Notes: generated from the letters alone by a model not told the origin. 33,516 nucleotides of DNA from Candidatus Poribacteria bacterium (GCA_022823085.1 JAJDXV010000116.1:1-33516), one strand, 5' to 3'. Positions 1 to 8,641 are shown, numbered from the stretch's first letter. A program made the numbers and translations.

Positions 1-36
1 AGTGAGTTCAACTTGATATTTTTTATTCTTTTTCAT
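1..36 (-). CDS. Start of a possible IS630-type transposase gene, cut by the window edge
   Basis: Only the first 12 codons (M-K-K-N-K-K-Y-Q-V-E-L-T) lie inside the window. A purine-rich GAGAGGA ribosome site sits about six bases before the ATG, and a good promoter lies further upstream. The K-Y-x-V-x-L-T opening resembles the N-terminus of IS630-family transposases, which usually continue with a helix-turn-helix. Twelve residues are too few to be sure, so the family is a guess and the start is the firmer part of the call. Confidence 0.4.
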   Translation of the reverse strand, partial: MKKNKKYQVELT

Positions 37-74
37 GCGTGTCCTCTCTGATAGGAGATATAGATAGAACTTAG

Positions 75-103
75 AGTCTACCATAAAACCCGCAAAAAGT
101 CAA
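75..103 (-). promoter_or_regulatory. Sigma70-type promoter for the partial minus-strand gene
   Basis: On the minus strand, TTGACT (98-103) and TAGACT (75-80) are separated by exactly 17 bases. The ATG at 36 lies about 40 bases downstream, so the promoter would serve the partial gene at the window edge. Confidence 0.5.
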
Positions 104-233
104 AAAACTTTATCACAAAATCAAAGTGGATAGACTAATAGTAGGGCATGAAAGTATTATACCCGCAGTTATCGGAAACTGTCAAGCGTTTTTCGATTTC
201 AATGAGCAGATTCTGATTTTAGGAGAGTTCCCT

Positions 234-3200
234 ATGAAAGTTATACGATTCTCAATGATCATTCATTTCTTGATACTCGCGTGTCTAACGGATACCCCCT
301 TTGCCCAAGAATACACACAGTTCAATTTACCCGAAGATGCGAAACGCCGTCTCGGCAAAGGCAAAATTGTTGACATGGCGTATTCCCCGGATGGCACTCG
401 GCTCGCCGTGGCGACTTCTATTGGGATTTGGATATACGACTCTCAGACGGGTCGAGAAGTTGACATATTGCAGGGGCACACGCGCGAGATCACAGGTATC
501 GCGTATGCTCCGGACGGTCGCACGTTGGCTAGCAGCAGTGCGGGGGAAGATTATCTCATCTTAGCGGACGATACGCTCATCTTATGGGATACGGTTTCCG
601 GGACTCGTAAAGCGACCTTACCGGGTTCCGGTGCTTATAGTATCGCGTTCAGCCCCGATGGCAAAACAATCGCCACTGGCGGTTCCGAGTATGTCCAACT
701 GTGGGATGCCGTCAGTGGAGAACCTACAGCCTCTTTCCAGACAGAGTCAGGAGGCATCGTCATTGAAAATTTAGCGTTCAGCCCCGATGGCAAAACAATC
801 GCCACTGGTGAGACTGCTGATATTCGTTTATGGGACGTTGCGACAGCCGCACACAAAGCGACGCTCCAAGGACATACGAACTCAGTTATGAGTCTATCCT
901 TCAGTCCGGATGGCAGCACACTCGCCAGCGGAAGTCGCGACTATACAATCCGCTTGTGGGATACCACCACTGGCACCCATAAAGCCACGCTCGGCGGCCC
1001 TCAGAGACCTTATGCCCCTCGGAATGTTGCGTTCAGTCCCGATGGCAGCACACTCGCCCAGGTCGGGTACAGAGATGTGCTCCTATGGGATGTGCCTTCT
1101 GGAGAAGTTCGGAGAACCCTTACAGGACATACGAGCTGGATTAAGGCATTGGCGTTCAGCCCCGATGGCAAAACAATCGCCACTGCAAGCGGCGAAATAC
1201 GGCTGTGGGACGTTGTGAGTGGAAAACAGAAAAAGAGCTTCGGAAACCACATGGAACCGGTGACCAACGTGGCGTTCAGTCCCGATGGCAGCACGATCGC
1301 CGGAAGTGAGGCGAATAGGATCCATTTGCTGGATGGGAGGTCCGGTGCGCATAAAATCCTAATCAGCGGACATACGGATAACGTTACAAGTATCGCCTTC
1401 AGTCCCGATGGCAGCACGATCGCCAGTAGCAGCTGGGACGCAACAGTCCGCTTGTGGGATGTCGTCTCTGGTGTCCAAAAAGCCATATTTCTACATGATT
1501 GGATCGTCAATAGTGTCGCCTTCAGTCCCGACGGGAAGACACTTGCGAGTGGTGGTCAGGATAAAACCGTCCGCTTATGGGATGTTGTTGGCGGGACACA
1601 CACGATTCTCACGGGACACACGGAAGAAGTTGTGAGTGTGGCGTTCAGTCCGGATGGAAAAATGATCGCTACGGGGAGTCGGGATAAAACTGTCCGCGTG
1701 TGGGATGCACGCTCGGGACAGCACCGCCAAACCCTGACAGGACCCATAGCAGGCATCTATAGCGTCGCGTTTAGTCCGGACAGCAAAACACTTGCTGTTG
1801 GAACTGAAGTTTCCGAATTCGGAGAGATGTGGTTATGGGATGCGACCACAGAGGAATATAAAGCGGTTAAGAAAGGATTTTATGATAGAGTGAGCTTCGC
1901 CTTCAGCCCCGATGGCAAGACGTTCGCGACGCAAGCTAAGAGGGGAGGGCAAGTGATGCTGTGGGACGCAGCCACGGGGGGTGTCAAAACTACATTGGCT
2001 CAGCAGAGAGATTATCTTCATAGTTTTGCGTTCAGCCTGGACGGAAAAACTCTCGCCACTGGAACTGGAGGTGGTTTCATCTTCTTATGGAAAATTGCAC
2101 CTGATCTGTTACAGCCTGCTGAACACACATCTGTCCTGTTACCCGCTCTACCTGACAGCCCGCCTCGGGTCCGGATCGTCTACTTTTTTCCAAACGACCA
2201 CACCCGACCGTTAAACATAGACGCGGAACTCAGGACATCGATAAAAGAGACGCAGCGCTTCTACGCCGATCAGATGGCAATCCACGGGTTTGGTAGGAAA
2301 ACTTTCCTGCTTGAAACCGATTCAAACGGGCATGCTGTGGTGCATCACGTCCAAGGGGGCGGCTCCGCTGAAGATTATATAAGTGGAAGTTATAGCGTCA
2401 CGAGAGAAGTAGCAGATACGATTGATGTCGTAGATCACATCTATCTCGTTGCCTTAGACGCAAGCCTTGAAGGCTCCCTAGGCGCAGCCTGCGGTATCGC
2501 TTTCCATGCGGGAATTGGTTCCGTTACTTCTTCCGCCATTCAAATGGTCACTGACGGTAATTTCGCATTTGTCTATACATCTGGCCCGTGCGCTGGCCTT
2601 CGCACAACGGCGCATGAACTCGGACACACCTTCGGGCTAGCACACGATTACCGCGAGAAGGCTTACGTCATGTTCGGTAATGTTACGCCGGAAACCCCAC
2701 GCCTCTCTTACGCGGCCGCCGAATGGTTAAGTGTCCACCCTTTTTTGAACGCCAGTCAACCGAATAATTCCGAAAATCACACAACCATTGAAATCCTCTC
2801 ATCTGGTGCCTCTCAGCTTCAGTTTCAAATCGCAGATACTGATGGCCTCCATCAGGCGCAACTCATCCTGACCGAGAATGTTCTAAACATTAGTTGTGGA
2901 AATGTAGAATCGCTACATCACTTCCAGGCACTCAACGGCACCTCAGGCATTACCTTCGGATTTGCATCGACCTCCGCCAGTAGGGAGGCATCTGTTCGGG
3001 TGATTGATATGCACGGCAATATCGCATGGCGAGATTTCTGGATCGAACCAGATAGCCTCGTTCAGGGAGATGTCAATCAGGACGGGATCGTTAACATCGC
3101 CGATTTGGTATTAGTCGCCTCAAACCTGGGAGAAACAGGGCAGAATGCTGCGGATGTCAACGGTGATGGCGTTGTTAACATCACCGATCTCGTCTTGGTT

Positions 3201-3671
3201 GCGGGCGCGTTAGGGAATGGTGCCGCCGCACCTTCTTTACATCCGCACACCTTAGAAATGCTTACGATTACAGAGGTCAAACAGTGGCTATTCGAGGCAC
3301 AGCGATTGGGTCTCACGGATACAATGTCCCAGCGTGGTATCTTGTTCTTACAACAACTCCTTATAGCATTGACACCGAAAAAGACAATACTCCTTGCAAA
3401 CTATCCGAACCCGTTCAACCCGGAGACGTGGATACCGTATCAACTCGCCAAAGATGCAGATGTTACATTGACCATCTACGCCGTGAATGGGGATATAGTC
3501 CGGCGATTAGCACTCGGACATCAACCTGCGGGTTTGTATCAGAATCGTAGCCGTGCGGCGTATTGGGATGGCAGAAACGCTGTCGGTGAGCCTGTGGCAA
3601 GTGATGTGTATTTCTACACCCTCACCGCTGGTGACTTTACTGCTACGCGGAAGATGGTGATCAGGAAGTAG
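234..3671 (+). CDS. Secreted 14-blade WD40 protein fused to a metzincin protease, dockerin-like pair and sorting-like tail
   Basis: The ATG at 234 is preferred over 126 because AGGAGAG lies just before it and a signal peptide follows (cleavage likely after F-A, residue 24). The protein is 1145 residues. Residues about 40-640 hold 14 WD40-type repeats, each with an A-F-S-P-D-G core, enough for two seven-blade propellers. From about 645 comes a metzincin-like peptidase with the zinc motif HELGHTFGLAH (794-804) and a nearby Met-turn candidate (Y-V-M). Residues 946-1000 hold two dockerin-like D-x-N-x-D-G loops. From about 1056 an N-Y-P-N-P-F-N-P segment begins a FlgD-like/type IX sorting-like domain. 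Established: such tails mark exported or surface proteins. Inferred: a surface protease with a propeller for binding; its substrate is unknown. The N-terminal cap matches the WD40 protein at 6408. Confidence 0.9.
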   Translation: MKVIRFSMIIHFLILACLTDTPFAQEYTQFNLPEDAKRRLGKGKIVDMAYSPDGTRLAVATSIGIWIYDSQTGREVDILQGHTREITGIAYAPDGRTLASSSAGEDYLILADDTLILWDTVSGTRKATLPGSGAYSIAFSPDGKTIATGGSEYVQLWDAVSGEPTASFQTESGGIVIENLAFSPDGKTIATGETADIRLWDVATAAHKATLQGHTNSVMSLSFSPDGSTLASGSRDYTIRLWDTTTGTHKATLGGPQRPYAPRNVAFSPDGSTLAQVGYRDVLLWDVPSGEVRRTLTGHTSWIKALAFSPDGKTIATASGEIRLWDVVSGKQKKSFGNHMEPVTNVAFSPDGSTIAGSEANRIHLLDGRSGAHKILISGHTDNVTSIAFSPDGSTIASSSWDATVRLWDVVSGVQKAIFLHDWIVNSVAFSPDGKTLASGGQDKTVRLWDVVGGTHTILTGHTEEVVSVAFSPDGKMIATGSRDKTVRVWDARSGQHRQTLTGPIAGIYSVAFSPDSKTLAVGTEVSEFGEMWLWDATTEEYKAVKKGFYDRVSFAFSPDGKTFATQAKRGGQVMLWDAATGGVKTTLAQQRDYLHSFAFSLDGKTLATGTGGGFIFLWKIAPDLLQPAEHTSVLLPALPDSPPRVRIVYFFPNDHTRPLNIDAELRTSIKETQRFYADQMAIHGFGRKTFLLETDSNGHAVVHHVQGGGSAEDYISGSYSVTREVADTIDVVDHIYLVALDASLEGSLGAACGIAFHAGIGSVTSSAIQMVTDGNFAFVYTSGPCAGLRTTAHELGHTFGLAHDYREKAYVMFGNVTPETPRLSYAAAEWLSVHPFLNASQPNNSENHTTIEILSSGASQLQFQIADTDGLHQAQLILTENVLNISCGNVESLHHFQALNGTSGITFGFASTSASREASVRVIDMHGNIAWRDFWIEPDSLVQGDVNQDGIVNIADLVLVASNLGETGQNAADVNGDGVVNITDLVLVAGALGNGAAAPSLHPHTLEMLTITEVKQWLFEAQRLGLTDTMSQRGILFLQQLLIALTPKKTILLANYPNPFNPETWIPYQLAKDADVTLTIYAVNGDIVRRLALGHQPAGLYQNRSRAAYWDGRNAVGEPVASDVYFYTLTAGDFTATRKMVIRK

Positions 3672-3757
3672 GAATCGACTCCGAATAGTACATAACGTGA
3701 GTTTGAAAAAAGTTTATATACGCGCGATAAATCGCCTCATTACCAGCTGAGGGAAAC

Positions 3758-4684
3758 ATGTCTATACATCAAGCAACAAAATACGGAGAGTTTTTTACCC
3801 AATTCGGCGGAATGATTGCAGTTATCTGCTTCTTCATACCTTGGCGCGGCATTCTGTCTGCTTATAGGTATGTTGTTGTCTCACCCTTCAATTCAACTGA
3901 CTTTCTAATTATCATTGCTTTTATTGCGAGTGTTGTGATTTTCAGTATCAGTTATTACACGTTAAAGCGAAAAGAATCTTGGAAGTCCAGAATACCTATT
4001 TTCATGAGTAGCGGCATTGGATTAGGTGTTCTTTTAGAATTTCAATTTCCATATATACTAAAGATAGAGAATGGTCTTAGCGTTTCTCATCTTTCGGCCC
4101 CACTCTTCAATGGACTCGGTTTTTGGGGCACAGTTAGCGGTTTTGCCCTTGCTGGTGTGGGTGGGTTCTTAATAAGGGCAGAAGAAGCGAACAGACAATC
4201 CAAAGTTTCAGTCGATGAAAAACAACTCGCATCCATAGTTTTCGCTGGCGGAATGATTGCACTTTTATCTTTCTTCATGCCGTGGGAGAAAATCGGTGAT
4301 TTCGATAGGTATGGCTTTAAACTTATGAGATGGCGACTCTACCTTGTCATCGTTTTTAAAGCGAGTCTTATCATCATGGTGGGAAGTTTCTACACGTGGA
4401 TAGGCAAAACTTGGAAACTGAGAGTCCCTGTTCTCATTAGTATCGGGATCGGACTTGGTCTCCTTTTTTCTTTCTATATTTGTTTCTACCTTGATGAGAT
4501 GCGTCGTGCAGATTTCTCCAGAGAACTTAATTTGGAGCCAATTCAACGTTCTATCAGGTTCGGTTCATGGGGTCCAGGTATTGGATTCATCGTTGCCGCG
4601 ATTGGGATGCTCTTAAGCGAAAAAAAAAATAGAGGCAAACAGGTAGATACCTCCACGGAGGTAAGTGGCCTTAAGACCGCATAG
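3758..4684 (+). CDS. Membrane protein made of two duplicated halves, function unknown
   Basis: The ATG at 3758 follows GAGGGAAAC. The 308-residue protein is rich in hydrophobic segments, about eight predicted by eye. It is an internal duplication: G-G-M-I-A-V-I-C-F-F-I-P-W near residue 17 returns as G-G-M-I-A-L-L-S-F-F-M-P-W near residue 165. R-I-P-I-F-M-S-S-G-I-G-L-G matches R-V-P-V-L-I-S-I-G-I-G-L-G, and each half ends in a G-F-x-x-A-x-x-G segment. No family was recognised. It sits between the WD40-protease gene and a broken small membrane gene. Confidence 0.75.
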   Translation: MSIHQATKYGEFFTQFGGMIAVICFFIPWRGILSAYRYVVVSPFNSTDFLIIIAFIASVVIFSISYYTLKRKESWKSRIPIFMSSGIGLGVLLEFQFPYILKIENGLSVSHLSAPLFNGLGFWGTVSGFALAGVGGFLIRAEEANRQSKVSVDEKQLASIVFAGGMIALLSFFMPWEKIGDFDRYGFKLMRWRLYLVIVFKASLIIMVGSFYTWIGKTWKLRVPVLISIGIGLGLLFSFYICFYLDEMRRADFSRELNLEPIQRSIRFGSWGPGIGFIVAAIGMLLSEKKNRGKQVDTSTEVSGLKTA

Positions 4685-4712
4685 GCATCGTTATTGTGGT
4701 AAAACCGAGAAT

Positions 4713-5223
4713 ATGTTGACATTTGAGGTCAAGGACTCCCCGGTTACACCAGAGGCTCTGAAGTCGGTTGCGGAGCAAGCCGTCGCCGATGCCGAAAAAG
4801 ACGCAGCGGCACATTTCAATAGGACGATGTGGTTTAGTGCTGGATGTTTTTTCCCATTAGTCGGTCCCATTCTTTCGTAGTACCACCAGCCGTTCATGCC
4901 GACTGCACGCGTTCTTGGCAAATCCCCAGAATATGTTGCCTTCTATTATGATGCCTATAAAGTCAAAACAAAGAAAATTCAGTTCAATTGGGCATTGGTG
5001 GGTTGTCTCGTTGGGGCACCTATAGAGGCGTATGTAATCACGCTTGTGTACAGAGCAACACGGGATTAGTACCGTCATATCCATCGGCGGATGCTATTTT
5101 TTTGATCAGCGGAACATCTCAACTTATGTAGGTGGCGGCTGTGCCATCGGTATAGTAGACAGTATCAAGACTCATCATAACAATAAAAAAAAAGTTTCTC
5201 TGATTCGTTTGTGGTATAATTGA
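4713..5223 (+). pseudogene. Small membrane protein gene broken by an in-frame TAG and a frameshift
   Basis: From the ATG at 4713 an acidic helical N-terminus leads into a hydrophobic segment (F-F-P-L-V-G-P-I-L-S) and then TAG at 4878-4880. The same frame stays open past the stop for 62 more codons (4881-5066), including A-R-V-L-G-K-S-P-E-Y-V-A-F-Y and a second hydrophobic stretch, and ends at 5067-5069. A different frame then carries a coding-like stretch (V-I-S-I-G-G-C-Y-F, then V-G-G-G-C-A-I-G-I-V) open to 5223. The simplest reading is one ancestral gene with an amber mutation and a later frameshift. The last codons overlap the promoter at 5212, so the original 3' end is uncertain. Amber readthrough is possible but unsupported. 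Confidence 0.6.
5212..5220 (+). promoter_or_regulatory. Extended -10 promoter
   Basis: TGG-TATAAT is a perfect -10 hexamer with the TGn extension; no good -35 is visible, which is usual for extended -10 promoters. It lies 38 bases before the ATG of the 68-residue gene at 5258. Confidence 0.55.
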
Positions 5224-5257
5224 TTTTAACAGAATATAATGTTAAAGGAGCAAAGCC

Positions 5258-5464
5258 ATGAAAATCAGATTGGGTAGTAAAAAATTTCGTATTGATTCTA
5301 TCAAAAGAGTGGAAAAGATTAGTCCACATTTGGCTTTGCTACGCTTTGTTACTGGTAATTCTATTCAAGTGCTTTGTTTGAAAGATGATGTTGAAGGCTC
5401 GGTATGTTACAAAGGTACACCTGAAGAATTGAAGGAATTTATTGAAAAGTTCAACGAAAAATAA
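5258..5464 (+). CDS. Small hypothetical protein, 68 residues
   Basis: The ATG is preceded by AAAGGAG at good spacing and by an extended -10 promoter, so expression is likely. The protein is basic at the N-terminus (M-K-I-R-L-G-S-K-K-F) and ends in a charged helix (P-E-E-L-K-E-F-I-E-K-F). It has two cysteines and no signal or membrane segment. I do not recognise a family. Confidence 0.65.
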   Translation: MKIRLGSKKFRIDSIKRVEKISPHLALLRFVTGNSIQVLCLKDDVEGSVCYKGTPEELKEFIEKFNEK

Positions 5465-5540
5465 AGCACAATAAGTAGTTTTGGGATTGGAAAAAATTGT
5501 TGGAAATCGCTTTAAACCTTGATGAAGTAAAGGAAAATGC

Positions 5541-6110
5541 ATGACTATTTTCAAGACTTTCGCTAAAACCAGCGGCTTACTCATCTTACTTATATGTTTT
5601 ATCCGGTGCGGGGGCAACACTGATAAAGGCCCTCCTGTCCCCGAGTACCTGCTGCAAATTAGCAGCGTCTTAGACCGGTGGCGGGAAGGCTATGAAACAA
5701 AAGATGTTAATACCTACATTGGCACCTTCTGGGAAGAAGGTTTTCTCTATGTTTCCGATATGGGAACAGATGGGGACAAAACAGACGATGTAGAATTTGA
5801 CGATATTCGACAGGAACGTTCCGCCGCGACTCGCGTTTTTGAACGGTTTCAAGACATCGAAATAGAACTCTCATCACCGCCAGAAGTCTCAATGAATAAA
5901 GAGGGCACAGAGGCGGAGGTGCGGAATCGCTACAGAATCCAATTTTTCGTGTCAGATGGCTACGCGCTTGAGGGTGGATACAGCGGTGCATACGCCGAAG
6001 GAGACAACCTCTTTATCTTTGAAAAGAGAAATAACGAATGGCGTATCGCTGAATGGCACGATGAAGCCTTCAACGCGGAAGAAATTCGTATCTCTAATAA
6101 TCTTTACTAA
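5541..6110 (+). CDS. Exported NTF2-like (SnoaL-like) protein, C-terminus altered by a MITE-like end
   Basis: The ATG follows AAAGGAAAATGC. The N-terminus is a hydrophobic export signal ending in F-I-R-C-G-G, lipobox-like but with arginine before the cysteine, so lipidation is uncertain. The rest, with L-D-R-W-R-E-G-Y-E-T-K-D, an F-E-R-F-Q-D-I-E segment, and a closing E-W-R-I-A-E-W-H-D, has the pattern of NTF2-like domains (about residues 38-175). The fold assignment rests on pattern only. The last codons and stop (CTT-TAC-TAA) coincide with the end of the repeat element beginning at 6103, so the native C-terminus may have been cut by the insertion. Confidence 0.7.
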   Translation: MTIFKTFAKTSGLLILLICFIRCGGNTDKGPPVPEYLLQISSVLDRWREGYETKDVNTYIGTFWEEGFLYVSDMGTDGDKTDDVEFDDIRQERSAATRVFERFQDIEIELSSPPEVSMNKEGTEAEVRNRYRIQFFVSDGYALEGGYSGAYAEGDNLFIFEKRNNEWRIAEWHDEAFNAEEIRISNNLY

Positions 6111-6334
6111 AGTTTGGATAATCCTTGTTTCGTGGGCATTGTGTTTCAAAGGCGTGTCTATTTTCCCGAAAGTTTCACGCCCGCAAGCAACTCGTAGAAA
6201 AATCCGTACTCCTTAGAAGTGCTATATCTATAGAAAACGGTTTATCCAAACTCCCGCACTCCAGCGGAGTGCTATGTATCTTGCGTAGGGAGCGGGTTGC
6301 CCGCTCCGCTGAAAATTGTCCAAATTATAGTAAG
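6103..6334 (+). mobile_element. MITE-like element, family 1, copy 1
   Basis: The ends are imperfect inverted repeats: TTTACTAAAGTTTGGATAAT at 6103-6122 and AAAATTGTCCAAATTATAG at 6312-6330, whose reverse complement has the same TTTGGACAATTT core. The same ends flank 16955-17183, and one end lies at 33377. The 232-bp interior has no coding region. It holds two related inner motifs, each an ACTCC followed by AGTGCTAT. Together with the hairpin at 6367 it fills the gap before the second WD40 gene. Confidence 0.6.
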
Positions 6335-6366
6335 CTATAAATTGGTTGGATTAATCTAAGTTTCAG

Positions 6367-6389
6367 AGGACTTACGCAGCGTAAGTCCT
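6367..6389. repeat. Perfect hairpin just upstream of the second WD40 gene
   Basis: AGGACTTACG and CGTAAGTCCT are perfect 10-base arms around a CAG loop. The hairpin ends 18 bases before the ATG at 6408 and only a few bases before its GGAG ribosome site. It could be a REP-like palindrome, or it could affect translation of the WD40 gene. No T-run follows, so it is not an obvious terminator. Confidence 0.6.
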
Positions 6390-6407
6390 ATATGGGAGTG
6401 ATTCGGT

Positions 6408-8276
6408 ATGAAAACCAAGTTATTTTTTTTCTTTTTGATATACCTATTCATTGCAACACTATTTTTATGCAACAGTTTTGCTCAAGATTACACAACCTGG
6501 CATTTACCTGAAGGTGCGAAAGCACGTCTGGGGAAAGGGACGGTCGAAAAAGTTGCGTATTCTCCAGATGGAAACGTCATTGCAGTGGCATCTGGTATCG
6601 GTATTTGGCTCTATGACTTGCAGACCTATCAAGAAATATCACTCCTCAGAGGGCATACGGATGGGGTCTATAGCGTCGCCTTCAGTCGAGAGGGTGATAC
6701 GCTTGCAAGTGGGAGTCGGGACGGGACGGTTCGTCTTTGGGATGTGGACACGGGTAGGCATCTTCGGACGCTCAAAGGGCATACAGGGGCGGTCCATAGC
6801 GTCGCCTTCAGCCCGGAGGGTCAGATACTCGCAAGTGGAAGTCAGGACGAGACCATCGTTTTCTGGGATCTGGCAACCGGTGAACACAAGCAAATACTCA
6901 GAGGGCATACAAGGGCGGTCAATAGCGTCGCCTTCAGCCCGGAGGGTCAGATACTCGCAAGTGGCGGTTTCAACGGGGACGGCATCCATTTATGGGATGT
7001 GGCAACCGGTGAACACAAGCAAACACTACAAGGGCATGGAATGCTTGCCTATAGCGTCGCCTTTAGTCCAGATGGAGAAACCCTGGCAAGTGGCGGTTTG
7101 TACGGCATCATCGTTTTCTGGGATGCGACAACCGGTGAACACAAGCAAATACTCAAAACGCGTGCGCATGTCCATAGCGTCGCCTTCAGCCCGGATGGAG
7201 AAACCCTGGCAAGTGGAAGTGCGGGCGGCGGCATCGTTTTCTGGGATGTGGCAACCGGTGAACACAAGCAAATACTCAAAAGGCATACGGATGTCCGTAG
7301 TGTCGCCTTCAGCCCGGATGGAGAAACCCTAGCAAGTGGCAGTGCGGATGGCATCGTTTTCCGGGATGTGGCAACCGGCAAGCAGAAGCAAACACTCAAA
7401 GGGCATACAGATTCGGTCAATAGCGTTGCCTTCAGCCCGGATGGAGAAACCCTGGCAAGTGGAAGTGCGGGCGGCGGCATCGTTTTCTGGGATGTGGCAA
7501 CCGGTGAACACAAGCAAACACTCAAAACGCACGGAGGGTTGGTCAATAGCGTCGCCTTCAGCCCGGATGGAGAAACCCTGGCAAGTGGAAGTGCGGGCGG
7601 CAGAATCTTTTTATGGGATGTGGCAACCGGTGAACACAAGCAAACACTCAAAACGCACGGAGGGTTGGTCTATAACATCGCCTTCAGCCGAGAGGGTAGG
7701 ACATTGGCAAGGGGCAGTGAGAAGGACAACACCATCGGTTTCTGGGATGTGGCAACCGGTGAACACAAGCAAACACTCAAAGGGCATACAAGGGCGGTCC
7801 ATAGCGTCGCCTTCAGTCCAGATGGTCAGATACTCGCAAGTGGCAGTTTAGACGGCACTATAGGTTTATGGGATGTGGCAACCGGTGAACACAAGCAAAC
7901 ACTCAAAGGGCATACAGGGGCGGTCCATAACGTCGCTTTCAGTCCAGATGGTCAGACCCTGGCAAGTGGAAGTAGGGACGAGGCCATCCGTTTCTGGGAT
8001 GTGGCAACAGGCAAGCAGAAGCAAACACTCAAAGGGCATGGAATGCTTGCCTCCGCCTTCAGTCCAGATGGTCAGATACTCGCAAGTGGCAGTTTAGACG
8101 GCACTATAGGTTTATGGGATGTCCAGACCGGTTTTGAGAAGCAGAGGTTCACAGGGCATAGGGGTTGGGTCCGTAGCGTTGTCTTCAGTCCAGATGGTCA
8201 AATCCTCGCAAGTGGCAGTGCGGATGGCACGGTGCTGCTATGGCATATCACACCTACGACAACCAAGCGTCCTTGA
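6408..8276 (+). CDS. Secreted 14-repeat WD40 propeller protein
   Basis: The ATG follows GGAGTGATTCGGT. A very hydrophobic signal peptide ends in S-F-A. The remaining about 595 residues are almost entirely 14 WD40 repeats with V-A-F-S-P-D-G and L-W-D-V-A-T-G-E cores, enough for two seven-blade propellers. The cap after the signal (Y-T-T-W-H-L-P-E-G-A-K) matches that of the WD40-protease at 234, so the two are paralogues; this one lacks the protease, dockerin and sorting parts. Several central repeats are nearly identical at DNA level (for example 88 identical bases at 7185-7272 and 7431-7518), which points to recent duplication or gene conversion. Propellers like this usually bind partners; the partner is unknown. 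Confidence 0.88.
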   Translation: MKTKLFFFFLIYLFIATLFLCNSFAQDYTTWHLPEGAKARLGKGTVEKVAYSPDGNVIAVASGIGIWLYDLQTYQEISLLRGHTDGVYSVAFSREGDTLASGSRDGTVRLWDVDTGRHLRTLKGHTGAVHSVAFSPEGQILASGSQDETIVFWDLATGEHKQILRGHTRAVNSVAFSPEGQILASGGFNGDGIHLWDVATGEHKQTLQGHGMLAYSVAFSPDGETLASGGLYGIIVFWDATTGEHKQILKTRAHVHSVAFSPDGETLASGSAGGGIVFWDVATGEHKQILKRHTDVRSVAFSPDGETLASGSADGIVFRDVATGKQKQTLKGHTDSVNSVAFSPDGETLASGSAGGGIVFWDVATGEHKQTLKTHGGLVNSVAFSPDGETLASGSAGGRIFLWDVATGEHKQTLKTHGGLVYNIAFSREGRTLARGSEKDNTIGFWDVATGEHKQTLKGHTRAVHSVAFSPDGQILASGSLDGTIGLWDVATGEHKQTLKGHTGAVHNVAFSPDGQTLASGSRDEAIRFWDVATGKQKQTLKGHGMLASAFSPDGQILASGSLDGTIGLWDVQTGFEKQRFTGHRGWVRSVVFSPDGQILASGSADGTVLLWHITPTTTKRP

Positions 8277-8416
8277 TCTGTTGACGCGAACGGTAAACAT
8301 TGCGCAAAGTGGGGCACGTTAAAAACTGTCGAAGGCGTTATCCGTATGGATGTTGTCTGCCTCAAAACCGTCGAAATTGTCACAAGGTTCTCCCATTATA
8401 ATCCAACATCTCTTTG

Positions 8417-8440
8417 GTAGGAGCGAGCTGTACTCGCGAC
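8417..8440 (+). repeat. Solo hairpin repeat (GTAGGAGCGAGCTG family)
   Basis: GTAGGAGCGAGCTGTACTCG is a one-base variant of the hairpin core (GCGAGC-TGT-GCTCGC) found in the three family-2 MITEs at 8735-8759, 18019-18043 and 18929-18953. No matching terminal repeats were found around this copy. The intergenic stretch 8277-8640 otherwise shows no gene. Confidence 0.55.
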
Positions 8441-8641
8441 CTTCTTTAGATCCATCCTCTACTGCCAACGTTCTTACGGAAGTAACACTTATGGCAATTA
8501 CATTTTTTTCATGGACACGAAAAACACGTAAAATACAGGCTAAACCCATGTCTCGTCAAGTGCCGTCAACATCTTAGAGATTTTGCACAACCGACGATCG
8601 ACGGCAAACTGACACGAAAAATCAATCCGAAAAAAAATTAC

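Noticed and set aside
4878..4880. TAG as a pyrrolysine or readthrough codon
   Set aside because: No supporting tRNA or structure in the window, and a frameshift follows; gene decay is simpler.
7049..7651. Long minus-strand ORF opposite the WD40 repeats
   Set aside because: Its repeated residues are a shadow of the repeated plus-strand codons; no ribosome site or family.
8350..8577. Plus-strand ORF of 75 codons
   Set aside because: It includes the solo hairpin repeat and has no ribosome site; treated as intergenic.
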